Below the pieces are notes generated by a model that had not been told where the DNA came from, searched no databases, and saw only the letters and a list, made by a program, of their open reading frames with translations. A DNA stretch of 64,000 nucleotides, from NCBI GenBank assembly GCA_024641655.1, contig JAHECR010000006.1, forward strand, positions 43,943 to 107,942, given 5' to 3'. The DNA is from Acidimicrobiaceae bacterium. GTDB taxonomy: Bacteria; Actinomycetota; Acidimicrobiia; Acidimicrobiales; UBA8592. The translations under genes were made by a program, and so were the position numbers. Shown here one piece after another: positions 46,083 to 54,941 of this stretch (positions are counted from its first letter, which is position 1; the number at the start of each line of letters is the position of its first letter).

Positions 46083-47084
46083 TCAATCGTCGAGTGGTTC
46101 GGCGTCGAAGTCATCGAGGTCCAGCGGTGCGACGTCGTTGAGTTCGTCGTCGAGCTCGAGGTGGCGACGGCCGGGGCCGCACTCGTCGAGCTTGGGGCAC
46201 CACCGGCACGACGGCCCGGGCTGGACCCGCGGGGGTCGACCGCCATAGCGCACCTCGACGATGCGCTCGACGGCATCGCAGACGCGGGCCAGGGTGGCGT
46301 CGAGCACGGCGAGGCTCACGTCCTCGGGTACGAACTCGCCCTGGTCGAGGTAGTACGTGGCAATGCGTCGAGGTGGGGTGCCGACGCGGATGGTCTCGAG
46401 GAGGGCGTAGTAGCGGAGATCGTCGCGGTGGGTGGGGGAGAACCGTCCGGTCTTGAGGTCGACGATGACCTTGCCGGCCGTGTTGCCCTGGGCTCGCCCG
46501 AGGGCCAGGTCGACCTTGCCGGCGAGCACGATGCTGCCCTGCGCGATCTCGACCCGCACCGGGGCTTCCAGCATCGGCCGCCAGCGCCGCTCCAACGGTG
46601 GCCAAGTCTCGAGGAAGGCTCCGACGCGGGTGTTGACCTCGCCACGGAGCTCGGCGCGGTCGGCTTCACCGATGCCCTGGAGCCAGTGCCCGATGCCGCG
46701 CGTGTCCTGCTCGAGCCTGGCGATCGTCTCGTCGGTGAGCGTGAGGGGGTCCTTCGGGCCGCTCCAGAACACCGAGAGCTCGATGGCCTTGTGGGCCAGG
46801 ACGCCCCGAGCCACCGGAATCGACCATTCGAAATCGTCGGCGAGGTCAGCGAGGTAGAAGTCCTCGCAGCCCATGATCTGTCCGAGCTGGCGCTTGCCGA
46901 CGTAGAGCACGTCGTCATCGGGGATGCGCGCGGCGAGGTGCGACAACGCGACCTCGAGCTCGGCCTTCAGCTCGACGCGCAGATTGGCGTCGAACACCGG
47001 CCGCTCGTCGGGCGTCGCACCGAGCTGGCGCAGCACGGCCTCCTGGGCGGGGTTGAGCTGGGGTGCCTTCGGGGACGGCTCCAT
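46083..47084 (-). CDS. PD-(D/E)XK nuclease (RecB family)
   Basis: A 333-residue protein with a RecB-like nuclease core: GKVDLALGRA (catalytic Asp), VIVDLKTGRFSPTHRDDLRYYAL (the D-x-K pair and a Gln/Tyr-like region), and a C-terminal CRWCPKLDEC cysteine set that could hold an iron-sulfur cluster, as in Cas4/AddB-type enzymes. Only three cysteines lie together, and no helicase is adjacent. ATG 47084 avoids a longer start into the divergent promoter. A DNA-repair role is likely but unproven. Confidence 0.8.
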   Translation of the reverse strand: MEPSPKAPQLNPAQEAVLRQLGATPDERPVFDANLRVELKAELEVALSHLAARIPDDDVLYVGKRQLGQIMGCEDFYLADLADDFEWSIPVARGVLAHKAIELSVFWSGPKDPLTLTDETIARLEQDTRGIGHWLQGIGEADRAELRGEVNTRVGAFLETWPPLERRWRPMLEAPVRVEIAQGSIVLAGKVDLALGRAQGNTAGKVIVDLKTGRFSPTHRDDLRYYALLETIRVGTPPRRIATYYLDQGEFVPEDVSLAVLDATLARVCDAVERIVEVRYGGRPPRVQPGPSCRWCPKLDECGPGRRHLELDDELNDVAPLDLDDFDAEPLDD

Positions 47085-47185
47085 GGTGGCGACGCTACCG
47101 GTTCGGTGCGCCGGCATCGCTGTATCGCCGGCGGGCGAGACCTTCCGGGATCGGGATTGTCACACCACGTCGCGATGATGAACAC

Positions 47186-47530
47186 GTGGTGGAGGCACGC
47201 TCACTTCGGTTCGCTGCAATGGCGAGGGGCCTGGCGGAGGCCGCGCGCGCCGGTGGATTTGCGGCCCCACGGTTCCGAAGCCCGCCACGCGTTGCCGGCC
47301 GGCTCCGAACCATCCGTCGCCACGCGGATGGGACCGCCACGGTGTCGGTCGTCCTGCGCGATCGCCCCTGGTCGGCCGTCGTCGCCGACATGATCGACGG
47401 TTTCGTCGCGGTCAACGACAACGCCTCCCCGAGGTTGCGAGACGACCTCTGGGCTGCCGCCGAGCGCATCGACGCTGCGGCGAGCTCGCCGCGGGTGGCG
47501 CCGCTCGCTGCGATCCCTCCGGCTGCGTGA
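47186..47530 (+). CDS. Small hypothetical protein
   Basis: A 114-residue basic protein with no recognised family. It contains an Ala/Arg-rich N-terminus, a beta-rich centre (GTATVSVVLRDRPWSAVVADMIDGFVAVN) and an Ala-rich tail. GTG 47186 is divergent from the nuclease gene, with about 100 nt between starts. Function unknown. Confidence 0.55.
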   Translation: MVEARSLRFAAMARGLAEAARAGGFAAPRFRSPPRVAGRLRTIRRHADGTATVSVVLRDRPWSAVVADMIDGFVAVNDNASPRLRDDLWAAAERIDAAASSPRVAPLAAIPPAA

Positions 47531-47574
47531 GCCTCGCGTCTGAGCCCGCGGGCGACGACTAGCCTCGAGGTCTG

Positions 47575-47660
47575 GCCCGGGTGGCGGAACTGGCAGACGC
47601 AGGGGGCTTAAACCCCCCGGCCACCATGGTGGTGTGTGGGTTCGAATCCCACCCCGGGCA
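47575..47660 (+). tRNA. tRNA-Leu (anticodon TAA)
   Basis: The acceptor GCCCGGG pairs with CCCGGGC, discriminator A. The anticodon stem GGGGG/CCCCC holds loop CTTAAAC (anticodon TAA), and a long variable arm typical of tRNA-Leu is present. The T arm includes GTTCGAATC. A stretch of gene debris begins right after its 3' end. Confidence 0.95.
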
Positions 47661-47752
47661 CCGCTGAACTCGGCCGGGCGCTCTGGATTGCTCGGTCGAT
47701 GGGTCGGCTTGATCGGGCGACGCTGGACCGAACCACCAGACTTTGTAGCCGG

Positions 47753-47893
47753 CTACCGGATGTCGAGGACCAGGAGGGCTTCGTCCTCGTCGGCGTAGAA
47801 GTGTTCGATGGTGTCGTAGCTGTCGGCGAGGAGCCGGTGGATGTCGTTGGTGGTGACGTTGCCGACCCGAAGCCAGATCGCCTTTGGGGGAGG
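47753..47893 (-). pseudogene. C-terminal remnant of a DUF5615 PIN-like toxin
   Basis: The minus-strand frame ending at 47753 closes with AIWLRVGNVTTNDIHRLLAD and DTIEHFYADEDEALLVLDIR, the characteristic C-terminus of DUF5615 (PIN-like, Mut7-C-type) toxins. Upstream in that frame the sequence becomes antisense to the P450 remains, so the N-terminal half with its acidic active site is missing. It is a broken toxin gene; no antitoxin partner is seen. Confidence 0.65.
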
Positions 47894-47896
47894 GCC

Positions 47897-48771
47897 ATGG
47901 AGGAATGCGAGCTGGCGGAAGTCGGATCGCAGTGGGCCACGCCCATCCCGAGCAACGCGATCGCCAACGTGCTCGGTCTCCCAGAGAACGACTGGCCCAT
48001 GATCAACGCCTTCGTCCAGACCCAACGCAGCGACGCCGAAGCCGCCGTGGCCGGTCGAGGCCTGGCCCCGGCGTCGGAGGACTTCCTCGCCTACGTCGGA
48101 GACCAGGTCGCCGGGCGCCGACGCGACCCCGATGGCTTCGACGACGCGTTGGCCCCGCATGTGCACATTCGTTCGCACCGACGGCACCGTGTTCAGCGAC
48201 AACGAGGTGATCCGCAACGTGCAGACACTGCTCAGCGCCGGCAACGAGGCCACCACGAGCCTGATGTCCAACCTCGTGTGGCGCGGGCTGATCACCCCCG
48301 CGCCATGGACGCTGTCCGAGACGACCGCAACCTGCTGCCGGCCGCCCTCGAGGAATCGCTCCGCCTCGATCCACCATTGCAGATCTTCAACCGGCGCGTC
48401 CGCGTCAGGTCCTCGCTGGGAGGCACCGAACTCGCCGTCGACGAAGTGCTCGGGCTTTCCATCGGTTCGGCAAACCGCGACCGGCGCTGTGGGGAGACGA
48501 TGCCGACAGTTTCATCGTCGACCGCTTCGCCGACCCCGCTGCCGTGCCCGGCCACTTCGGCTTCGGTCTCGGCGCCCACTTCCGCGTGGGCGCGACCGTC
48601 GCCTGGCTCTCGGCCCACCACGGTAGAGAAGCGCTCCTCGGCGCCACCGACCACCTGGAGCTCCCCGGGGGTTGGGCCTACGACAAGGTTCCCCCACACG
48701 CGCTCCGGCGCCCGCGATTGCTTCTGGTGCGGTTCGACAGACCCGCCGCTTCGCGCCCCTTCGCCAAATGA
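47897..48771 (+). pseudogene. Decayed cytochrome P450
   Basis: P450 pieces lie in order but in shifting frames. First, WATPIPSNAIANVLGLPEND; then the I-helix region LLSAGNEATTSLMSNLVWRG in another frame; then the K-helix ALEESLRLDPPLQIFNRRV back in the first; then the haem loop GHFGFGLGAHFRVGATVAW in a third. The haem-ligand Cys of the FGxGxHxCxG motif is replaced by Arg. At least three frameshifts and loss of the ligand make it non-functional. The N-terminus is also missing. Confidence 0.85.
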
Positions 48772-48828
48772 GCTGAGAGGCCCTCGCTCGCTTCGGGAGA
48801 CCGGCGTTCCAGGTGAAGTTCAATCACC

Positions 48829-48874
48829 GATGATCAAGACTCGAACAGTTTTGGTCGCTGGTACGGTGGACCGT
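48829..48874 (+). promoter_or_regulatory. Candidate operator region upstream of marR
   Basis: Two elements lie in the 146-nt gap before marR. GATGATCAAG (48829-48838) is identical to the core of the palindrome at 58413-58429. ACGGT-GG-ACCGT (48863-48874) is a short perfect inverted repeat. MarR proteins usually bind palindromes near their own promoter. The assignment is inference. Confidence 0.35.
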
Positions 48875-48917
48875 GACGTAGGGGACCACGATCAGCAGCA
48901 GCGGGACGAAGCAAGAG

Positions 48918-49442
48918 ATGAGTTCGAACAGCGCAACGATCCGAGAGCTGAACGAGTGCAAGGCGCTCATACGCCGGCGCGCGCAGGACGAGAGCGACCT
49001 CGGCGATGATGTCCTCGATCGCATGGAGGTCATGTTCGACCTGAGTCGCTTCGCTCTCCGCCTTGCCCGAGACTTCGAGCGCATACATCGCGTGAACGGG
49101 TTGACGTGGGCAGGCTTCCGCGTGCTGAACATGCTCTGGGTGATGGGCGATCTCGAGCCGAGTCGATTGTCGGTGTTGACCGGTTCGTCGCGGGCGAGCA
49201 TCTCGAGCGCGCTGAACTCGCTGGAGTCGAACGGGCTTGTCGAGCGCACCATCAACCCGTCCGACCGTCGACTGGTGCGGGTCACACTTACCGACCTTGG
49301 CCACCAGGCCCTCGGTGAAGCCATCCCGGTACAGGCTGAGCGAGAGCGCGACTGGCTTGCGATCCTTTCGCCGAATGAGCTGCACAGCCTCAAGGGGATC
49401 ATGAACCGGCTCCTGGCACAGCCTGATCCGGACCGCACCTGA
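48918..49442 (+). CDS. MarR family transcriptional regulator
   Basis: A 174-residue winged-helix repressor of the MarR type, a family that commonly senses aromatic compounds or aryl-CoA thioesters. The wHTH spans about 70-140: LTWAGFRVLNMLWVMGDLEPSRL, SRASISSALNSLESNGLVER and PSDRRLVRVTLTDLG. It is the first intact gene of the catabolic island, so it is a good candidate for its inducer-responsive control. Confidence 0.9.
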   Translation: MSSNSATIRELNECKALIRRRAQDESDLGDDVLDRMEVMFDLSRFALRLARDFERIHRVNGLTWAGFRVLNMLWVMGDLEPSRLSVLTGSSRASISSALNSLESNGLVERTINPSDRRLVRVTLTDLGHQALGEAIPVQAERERDWLAILSPNELHSLKGIMNRLLAQPDPDRT

Positions 49443-49572
49443 AGCCGGCTCGATTTCGTGGGTGACTTGAGGCTCGCTCAGGCGAACCGTTACCGTCCTC
49501 CCCGCGGGCATCAATGCCGACCGTTTCGACCACCGGAGCGATGGCACCAGCAGGAAGGACCGGCCACACCCC

Positions 49573-50493
49573 ATGTCTGAACTCCTGAAGGGAAAGGTCG
49601 CGCTCGTGACGGGCGCGGGTCACGGCATCGGCCGAGGGCACGCCGTCGAGCTCGCGTCGCATGGAGCGACCGTCGTCGTCAACGATCTCGGCTCGTCGGT
49701 CAGTGGTGAAGGCGCTGGACGCGACGCCGATGTCGTCGTCGAGGTGATCCGATCACGCGGCGGGTCGGCGGTGGCGAACTACGGCAACGTGGCCGTCGAG
49801 GCCGATGCCGATGCCATGGTGCAGCAGGCCGTCGACGCGTTCGGTCGACTCGACATAGTGGTGAACAACGCCGGCATCGTCCGCGACCGGGTGATTTGGA
49901 ACATGTCGGTCGACGATTTCGATCTGGTCATGAACGTCCACGTGCGCGGGAGTTGGCTGACCTCCCGCGCTGCGGCACGTCACTGGCGCGCAGCTGCGAA
50001 GGACAATGGTGGCAGAACCTACGGGCGCATCATCAACACCACCTCCGGTGCCGGTCTTCTCGGGAACTTCGGTCAGACCAACTACGCGACGGCGAAGGCG
50101 GCGATCGTCGGCCTCACCCAGACGCTGAACCTCGAGCTGGCGCGTCTTGGCGTCACAGCGAATGTGATCGGGCCGGGCGGGATGACCCGTATCACCGGAA
50201 CGATGTCGGAGGGAACGATCCGCGAACCCGACGAGATCCCCCACGACGAGTTCGACCCCAAGGATCCGTCGCTGTGCGCTCCGGTTGTGGCCTGGCTCGC
50301 GAGCGACGAAGCCGGCCACGTCAGTGGCCAGGTCATCCGGGCCATGGGTGAACACATCCACCTGATGAGTGGCTGGAGCGAGGAGGTCACGCTCTCGAAC
50401 GGCGGAAACCGCTGGGACGCGAACAAGCTCGGCGATCTGTTTGCCACCGACCTCTTCAAGACCCGGGCGCCGGGCCTACGACTGGGCGGCTGA
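49573..50493 (+). CDS. SDR dehydrogenase, 3-hydroxyacyl-CoA dehydrogenase-like (MFE-2 type)
   Basis: A 306-residue short-chain dehydrogenase. It has the cofactor loop TGAGHGIGRGHAVELA, NDLG, NNAGIVRD and the catalytic Ser (NTTSGAG) with YATAK. The length and the ending region resemble the dehydrogenase part of peroxisomal multifunctional enzyme 2, which oxidises 3-hydroxyacyl-CoA. It lies alone between marR and gntR with GGAAGGACC upstream. Substrate unknown; CoA-ester oxidation is likely from context. Confidence 0.87.
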   Translation: MSELLKGKVALVTGAGHGIGRGHAVELASHGATVVVNDLGSSVSGEGAGRDADVVVEVIRSRGGSAVANYGNVAVEADADAMVQQAVDAFGRLDIVVNNAGIVRDRVIWNMSVDDFDLVMNVHVRGSWLTSRAAARHWRAAAKDNGGRTYGRIINTTSGAGLLGNFGQTNYATAKAAIVGLTQTLNLELARLGVTANVIGPGGMTRITGTMSEGTIREPDEIPHDEFDPKDPSLCAPVVAWLASDEAGHVSGQVIRAMGEHIHLMSGWSEEVTLSNGGNRWDANKLGDLFATDLFKTRAPGLRLGG

Positions 50494-50679
50494 ACACCGT
50501 CTGCGAACGCGATCGGCCGCGCCCCTCGAGGCCCCGGCGAGGATCGCAGCCGTTGCTACGTTCATCATCGGGTGACCTCTAGCGACTCGACCACGGTGAC
50601 GTGGTCGGGAGCCTCCTCGTCCCCAAAGGTGATCGGCCAGGCTCCGGGCGTCGAGGCAGGCTGAGCAACGCGTCAACCC

Positions 50680-50715
50680 TAAACTGTTGACAGTTTACAG
50701 TTGTACCCGTAGTGT
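50680..50715 (+). promoter_or_regulatory. gntR promoter with overlapping palindromic operator
   Basis: A perfect TAAACTGT-TG-ACAGTTTA palindrome occupies 50680-50697. It contains a consensus -35 TTGACA at 50687-50692, then 17 nt to a -10-like TAGTGT at 50710-50715. The start codon is 35 nt further on. This is the expected layout for autorepression by the adjacent GntR-family protein; the DNA pattern is seen, the binding is inferred. Confidence 0.7.
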
Positions 50716-50750
50716 TGCCCGGAACCCGGAGGGGGGTCGACCGCAGCGCT

Positions 50751-51437
50751 ATGACGAGTGATGGGACATCAGTTGCGACGACGCGTGTGGAGCGCGCGAA
50801 CATCCGTGAGCAGGCAGCCAGCATCCTCCGAGAGCAGATCCTCGACGGCACCTACGAGCCAGGCGCCAGGCTGAACGAGGTCGAGATCGCCGACGCGATG
50901 GGTACGAGCCGAGGCCCTCTTCGAGAGGCCCTGCAGCGTCTCGCCGCCGAGGGCCTCGTCGACCTGGTCCCGAACCGAGGGGCGTTCGTCCGCACCTTCT
51001 CCCCGGTCGAGTTGAAGCAGATGTACGAATTTCGCCAGATCATCGAGTCCGGCGCGGCGCGTCTCGCCGCACAGCGAGCATCGGCCTCCGACGTTGCCGC
51101 GCTTCGCTCCATGCTCGACGAGACCGACCAGCTGCTCGGCATGACCGCCGACGTCGCCTACCCCGCGACTCCTGACTTCCACCACCGGATCCTCGAGCTC
51201 TCGGGCAACGCGGCACTGGTGCGCGCCGGGACGGAACTCCAGACTCAGGTACACATCGCACGGCAGAGTTCGGGTCGCCGGCCTGGCCGCGCTCGCGCCG
51301 CATTCGAGGAGCACGCAGGCATCGTCGATGCCATCGAGGCCCGCGATGGGGATGCTGCGGCCGAAGCGATGGCACGCCATCTCGCACACTCCCTCGCCAG
51401 TCTCGGTCACCAGCGCATGCAAGGAGACGACCAGTGA
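50751..51437 (+). CDS. GntR family regulator, FCD (FadR/VanR) subfamily
   Basis: A 228-residue regulator with the N-terminal GntR winged helix (ILREQILDGTYEPGARLNEV, TSRGPLREALQRLAAEGLVD) and a C-terminal all-helical FCD ligand domain carrying DFHHRILELSGN and EEHAGIVDAIEARD. The His/Asp pattern suits a metal-assisted carboxylate ligand. ATG 50751 is chosen; the stop overlaps the amidohydrolase GTG, so it is the first gene of the operon through the PrpF-like gene and probably controls it. Confidence 0.9.
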   Translation: MTSDGTSVATTRVERANIREQAASILREQILDGTYEPGARLNEVEIADAMGTSRGPLREALQRLAAEGLVDLVPNRGAFVRTFSPVELKQMYEFRQIIESGAARLAAQRASASDVAALRSMLDETDQLLGMTADVAYPATPDFHHRILELSGNAALVRAGTELQTQVHIARQSSGRRPGRARAAFEEHAGIVDAIEARDGDAAAEAMARHLAHSLASLGHQRMQGDDQ

Positions 51438-52678
51438 CCATTACCGAGCCCACCCCGATCGACACGTCGATCCTCGATGGCATCAAGATCATCGACACCG
51501 ACTCGCACTTCACCGAACCACCCGACCTCTGGACCGGCCGGGGACCCGCGTCGTGGGCGGGTCGGCTGCCGCAGCAGCGGACCGTGGACGGCAAGACCCA
51601 CTGGTTCCTCGACGATCAACCCTGGGCGAGCATCGGCGGGAACACGTTGCGACGCGGCGGCGAGAAGGTCTTGGGCGAATGGGTCATGCAGCCGTTCGAG
51701 GCGATGGACCCGAGCTGTTGGAGCGTCAAGGAACGCCTCGCGTTGATGGATGCCATCGGCGTCTGGGCCCAGGTCCTGTACCCCAACGGCATCGGGTTCT
51801 CCTCCAACCACATCTTTGCCATCGACGACCTCGAGCAGCGGACTGTGGTGCTGCAGACTCTCAACGACTTCTACGTCGATATCCAGAACGAGTCGAGCGA
51901 TCGCCTGCTCCCGCAGGCGATGATCCCGCTCTGGGACATGGAGTTCACCGTGAAGGAGATGACCCGCCTGGTGGACCGTGGCATCCGCGGCTTCACGCTG
52001 ACCGACCGCCCGGAACTGCTCGGCCTGCCGGAGCTCGATCACTCGTACTACGACCCCATGTGGGACATCTTCAACGAGACCAAGTCGGTGGTGAACTTCC
52101 ACATCGGCTCGGGCAACACCCGCGCCGAAGTCGAGGCACGCCGGGCGCTGCAGCTCTCCGGGAACCCGACCGGCGAGATACCCAAGGTCGCCAATCCGAG
52201 CTGGTCGTCGTTCGGTCCGATGCGTCAGCTCGCGGTCACTGCGATCCAGGGCTACATGAGCAACGCTCGGATCATCACGAACTTGGTCTTCAGTGACCTG
52301 TTCGATCGGTTCGAGAACCTCAAGGTCGTCTCGGCCGAGAGCGGTATCGGTTGGATCCCCTTCCTGCTCGAATCCTTCGAGTGGCAGCTCGACGAGATGG
52401 TGGTCGCTCCCTCGGAGGCCCACAACAAGCGTCGGCCTCGCGAGTATTTCGACGATCACATCTTCGTGATGTTCTGGTTCGAGCGTCACGGGCCGCAGCA
52501 CTCGATCGAAGCGATCGGTGCCGGCAACGTCCTCGTCGAGACCGACATCCCGCATCCGACGTGTCTGTACCCAGGTGCTCGGGAGCATTTCGCCGACGTG
52601 CTGGCCGGGCTCGACGCTCACACGGTTCGGCGCGTGCTGCAGGACAACGCTGCCGAGATCTACAAGCTCGACGTCTGA
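51434..52678 (+). CDS. Amidohydrolase family 2 (COG2159) metal-dependent hydrolase/decarboxylase
   Basis: A 414-residue TIM-barrel enzyme of the ACMSD-like group, which includes non-oxidative decarboxylases and hydratases of aromatic acids. Metal motifs are IDTDSHFTEP at the N-terminus, VNFHIGSGN and ETDIPHPTCLYPG. It starts on GTG overlapping gntR by 4 nt. A second family member is encoded at 59.6 kb. The reaction cannot be told from sequence; decarboxylation or ring hydrolysis fits the neighbours. Confidence 0.87.
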   Translation: MTITEPTPIDTSILDGIKIIDTDSHFTEPPDLWTGRGPASWAGRLPQQRTVDGKTHWFLDDQPWASIGGNTLRRGGEKVLGEWVMQPFEAMDPSCWSVKERLALMDAIGVWAQVLYPNGIGFSSNHIFAIDDLEQRTVVLQTLNDFYVDIQNESSDRLLPQAMIPLWDMEFTVKEMTRLVDRGIRGFTLTDRPELLGLPELDHSYYDPMWDIFNETKSVVNFHIGSGNTRAEVEARRALQLSGNPTGEIPKVANPSWSSFGPMRQLAVTAIQGYMSNARIITNLVFSDLFDRFENLKVVSAESGIGWIPFLLESFEWQLDEMVVAPSEAHNKRRPREYFDDHIFVMFWFERHGPQHSIEAIGAGNVLVETDIPHPTCLYPGAREHFADVLAGLDAHTVRRVLQDNAAEIYKLDV

Positions 52679-52709
52679 TGCCACGTTTCGTCATCGGAGG
52701 GGACCGGGC

Positions 52710-53609
52710 ATGACCCGGCTACAAGAGCTGATCGGCCGGCCGACGGCGACCGTTTTGCCCGGGGCGCCCAACGCGTTGACCGCACGCCTGGTCGAAGATG
52801 TCGGCTTCGAGGCCGTCTACGTAACGGGTGCGGGCATCGCGAACACGTTCCTCGGGGTTCCCGACATCGGGCTCCTCACGCTCACGGAGTTGTGTGAACA
52901 TGTTGGTGCGATCCGTGAGGCGGTGGACATCCCGCTGATCGTCGACGCCGACACGGGATTCGGCAATGCGGTGAACGTCTGGCGCACCGTGAGGGCGCTC
53001 GAGCGCGCCGGGGCGAACGCCATCCAGATCGAGGATCAGACGTTCCCGAAGCGATGCGGCCACTTCGCCGACAAGTCCGTCATCGATGCCGACGAGATGG
53101 CTGACAAGATCGCTGCGGCCTGCGACGCCCGTCGGGATGCCGGCACGCTGATCGTCGCCCGCACCGACGCTCGTTACCAGTTCGGTCTCGACGAGGCCTG
53201 TCGACGGGGGAACCTCTATCGGGAGGCCGGGGCCGACCTCGTGTTCGTCGAGGCTCCCACGACAATCGAGGAGGTCGAGATCATGGCCCGCGAGGTCGCC
53301 GGACCCAAGATCTTGAACCTGGTTCACGGCGGCGTCACCCCACACGTGCCCGCCGCACGCGTTTCCGAGCTCGGCTACAGCTTCGCCCTGTACGCGAACC
53401 TCGCCTTGCTCGCGAGCGTCCATGCCATGCGCGACGTGCTCGGTCGGCTCCACGCCGGTATCGACGCCGATCGCCAGCTTCCCATCGCCTCGTGGGACGA
53501 GCGGCAACGTCTCGTCCGCAAGGACGAGTTCGACGATTTGGGCAGGCGATACAGTGCCAACAGCCGTTCCGGAGACCATGGCGACTCCGTCCCCCAGGGG
53601 GCTTCGTGA
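52710..53609 (+). CDS. Isocitrate lyase/PEP mutase superfamily lyase
   Basis: A 299-residue member of the superfamily that splits or forms C-C or C-P bonds next to a 2-oxo acid, such as methylisocitrate or dimethylmalate lyase. It has LPGAPNALTARLVEDVGFEAVYVTG, the metal strand LIVDADTGFGNA, and the lyase loop FPKRCGH, whose Cys is typical of C-C lyases rather than PEP mutase. ATARTDAR-type strand is IVARTDARYQFG. It probably releases pyruvate, glyoxylate or oxaloacetate late in the pathway. Confidence 0.9.
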   Translation: MTRLQELIGRPTATVLPGAPNALTARLVEDVGFEAVYVTGAGIANTFLGVPDIGLLTLTELCEHVGAIREAVDIPLIVDADTGFGNAVNVWRTVRALERAGANAIQIEDQTFPKRCGHFADKSVIDADEMADKIAAACDARRDAGTLIVARTDARYQFGLDEACRRGNLYREAGADLVFVEAPTTIEEVEIMAREVAGPKILNLVHGGVTPHVPAARVSELGYSFALYANLALLASVHAMRDVLGRLHAGIDADRQLPIASWDERQRLVRKDEFDDLGRRYSANSRSGDHGDSVPQGAS

Positions 53610-54907
53610 TGACCGGACCAGTAGAAGCGACCCGCCTGCCGACCGGGGCAAACGTCACCTTGAGCGACATCCGGGGCTGCGACATCGAGCCGGTGCTCCT
53701 CGTGGCCGAAGACGGTGGCCGGTCGCGGGGCAACCTCTACACGCCGACGAGCAAGCGTCCTCGGCTCGGCGTGCACATCATGCATTCCCGGACCGATCAG
53801 TCGGTCAACTACAACGTCCCGCCCCTCGTCGAAGCCGGCGCCATGGTGCTCGCCCGCGCCGGCCGGTTCGTGCACAACGACACCACCATGGAGCACGAGA
53901 CCCTGCTGTTCGATGTGGCTGCAGGCGTGCGCCTGCTGCGGACCCGCGGATGCGAGACAGTGGTGCTCCTCGGTAACAGCGGTGGCGCTCCGCTCGCGGC
54001 CTTCTACCAGTGGCAGGCGAAGACCGAGCCATCCGCTCGTCTGCGGGAGACCCCCGCCGGTGACCCGATCGATCTCCCGGCTGCTGATCTCCCTGCCGCG
54101 GACGCAATCGTGATCATCGGTGGCCACCCCGGACAGGCGCTCTCGCTCATGAAGCGGATCGATCCGTCGGTGACCGACGAGAACGACCCGTTGTCGCTCG
54201 ATCCCGAGCTCGACATGTACGACGCGAAGAACGGTTTCGTCCTCCCGCCCGCGTCGAGTCGCTACACCGAGGAGTTCCTCGAGCGGTATCGGGCCGCGCA
54301 GCAAGCGCGCATCGACCGCATCGACGCAGTCGCACGAGCCGAGATCGCCCGCCGCCGCTCGGCCGAGGCCGACTACCGGCGGAACCCGACACCGGCATCA
54401 GCGCGCGACGCTTCGTTCTCCCGGCACATCATCGTGCACCGCACGATGGCAGACCCGGCGCAGGTCGATCTCTCGATCGATCCTGACGATCGACGGGTCA
54501 GCGCCTACACGAACCATCTCCGTCCGGATCTCCTGAACTTCGGCGGAGCGATCGGGGACTTCTCCGGCAAGAGCGGCCAGTCCGAGCTCGTGAAGTTCCT
54601 GACCCCTGAGGCATGGCTGAGCACCTGGAGTGCCAACGCGAGCCGTGCTGACACCGAGGCCTGCCTTCGTTCCCACCGCGATCCGTTGTTGATCGTCCAC
54701 TACCTCGGCGACAACATCACCCAGATGACCAAGGTGCGTTCCACCTTCGATGCCGCGCCAGCAGCCATCAAGGACCTCGTGCTCGTTGCGGGGCACGATC
54801 ACTTCGGCTTTCCAATTCACGCAGACGGCACCTCGGGCCCGCGCACCGCGGAGGGCACGACCGCCGTCACGACCTGGCTCCGCGCGAACTTCGCGGCGCA
54901 GCTCTGA
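53609..54907 (+). CDS. Alpha/beta hydrolase
   Basis: A 432-residue serine hydrolase. The nucleophile elbow is LLGNSGGAPLAAFY, and GHDHFGF near the end supplies the likely catalytic His. It is longer than typical C-C hydrolases, with a large insert (about 175-290) rich in Arg/Ala/Glu. Its ATG overlaps the lyase stop by one base. It could cleave a ring-opened product, a lactone or an ester; no closer assignment is safe. Confidence 0.8.
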   Translation: MTGPVEATRLPTGANVTLSDIRGCDIEPVLLVAEDGGRSRGNLYTPTSKRPRLGVHIMHSRTDQSVNYNVPPLVEAGAMVLARAGRFVHNDTTMEHETLLFDVAAGVRLLRTRGCETVVLLGNSGGAPLAAFYQWQAKTEPSARLRETPAGDPIDLPAADLPAADAIVIIGGHPGQALSLMKRIDPSVTDENDPLSLDPELDMYDAKNGFVLPPASSRYTEEFLERYRAAQQARIDRIDAVARAEIARRRSAEADYRRNPTPASARDASFSRHIIVHRTMADPAQVDLSIDPDDRRVSAYTNHLRPDLLNFGGAIGDFSGKSGQSELVKFLTPEAWLSTWSANASRADTEACLRSHRDPLLIVHYLGDNITQMTKVRSTFDAAPAAIKDLVLVAGHDHFGFPIHADGTSGPRTAEGTTAVTTWLRANFAAQL

Positions 54908-54941
54908 CCTCAGCCCGATCAAGCAAGGAGCGACCCGCTCG

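Noticed and set aside
47897..48771. Programmed frameshifting in a functional P450
   Set aside because: Several shifts, missing N-terminus and loss of the haem Cys indicate decay.
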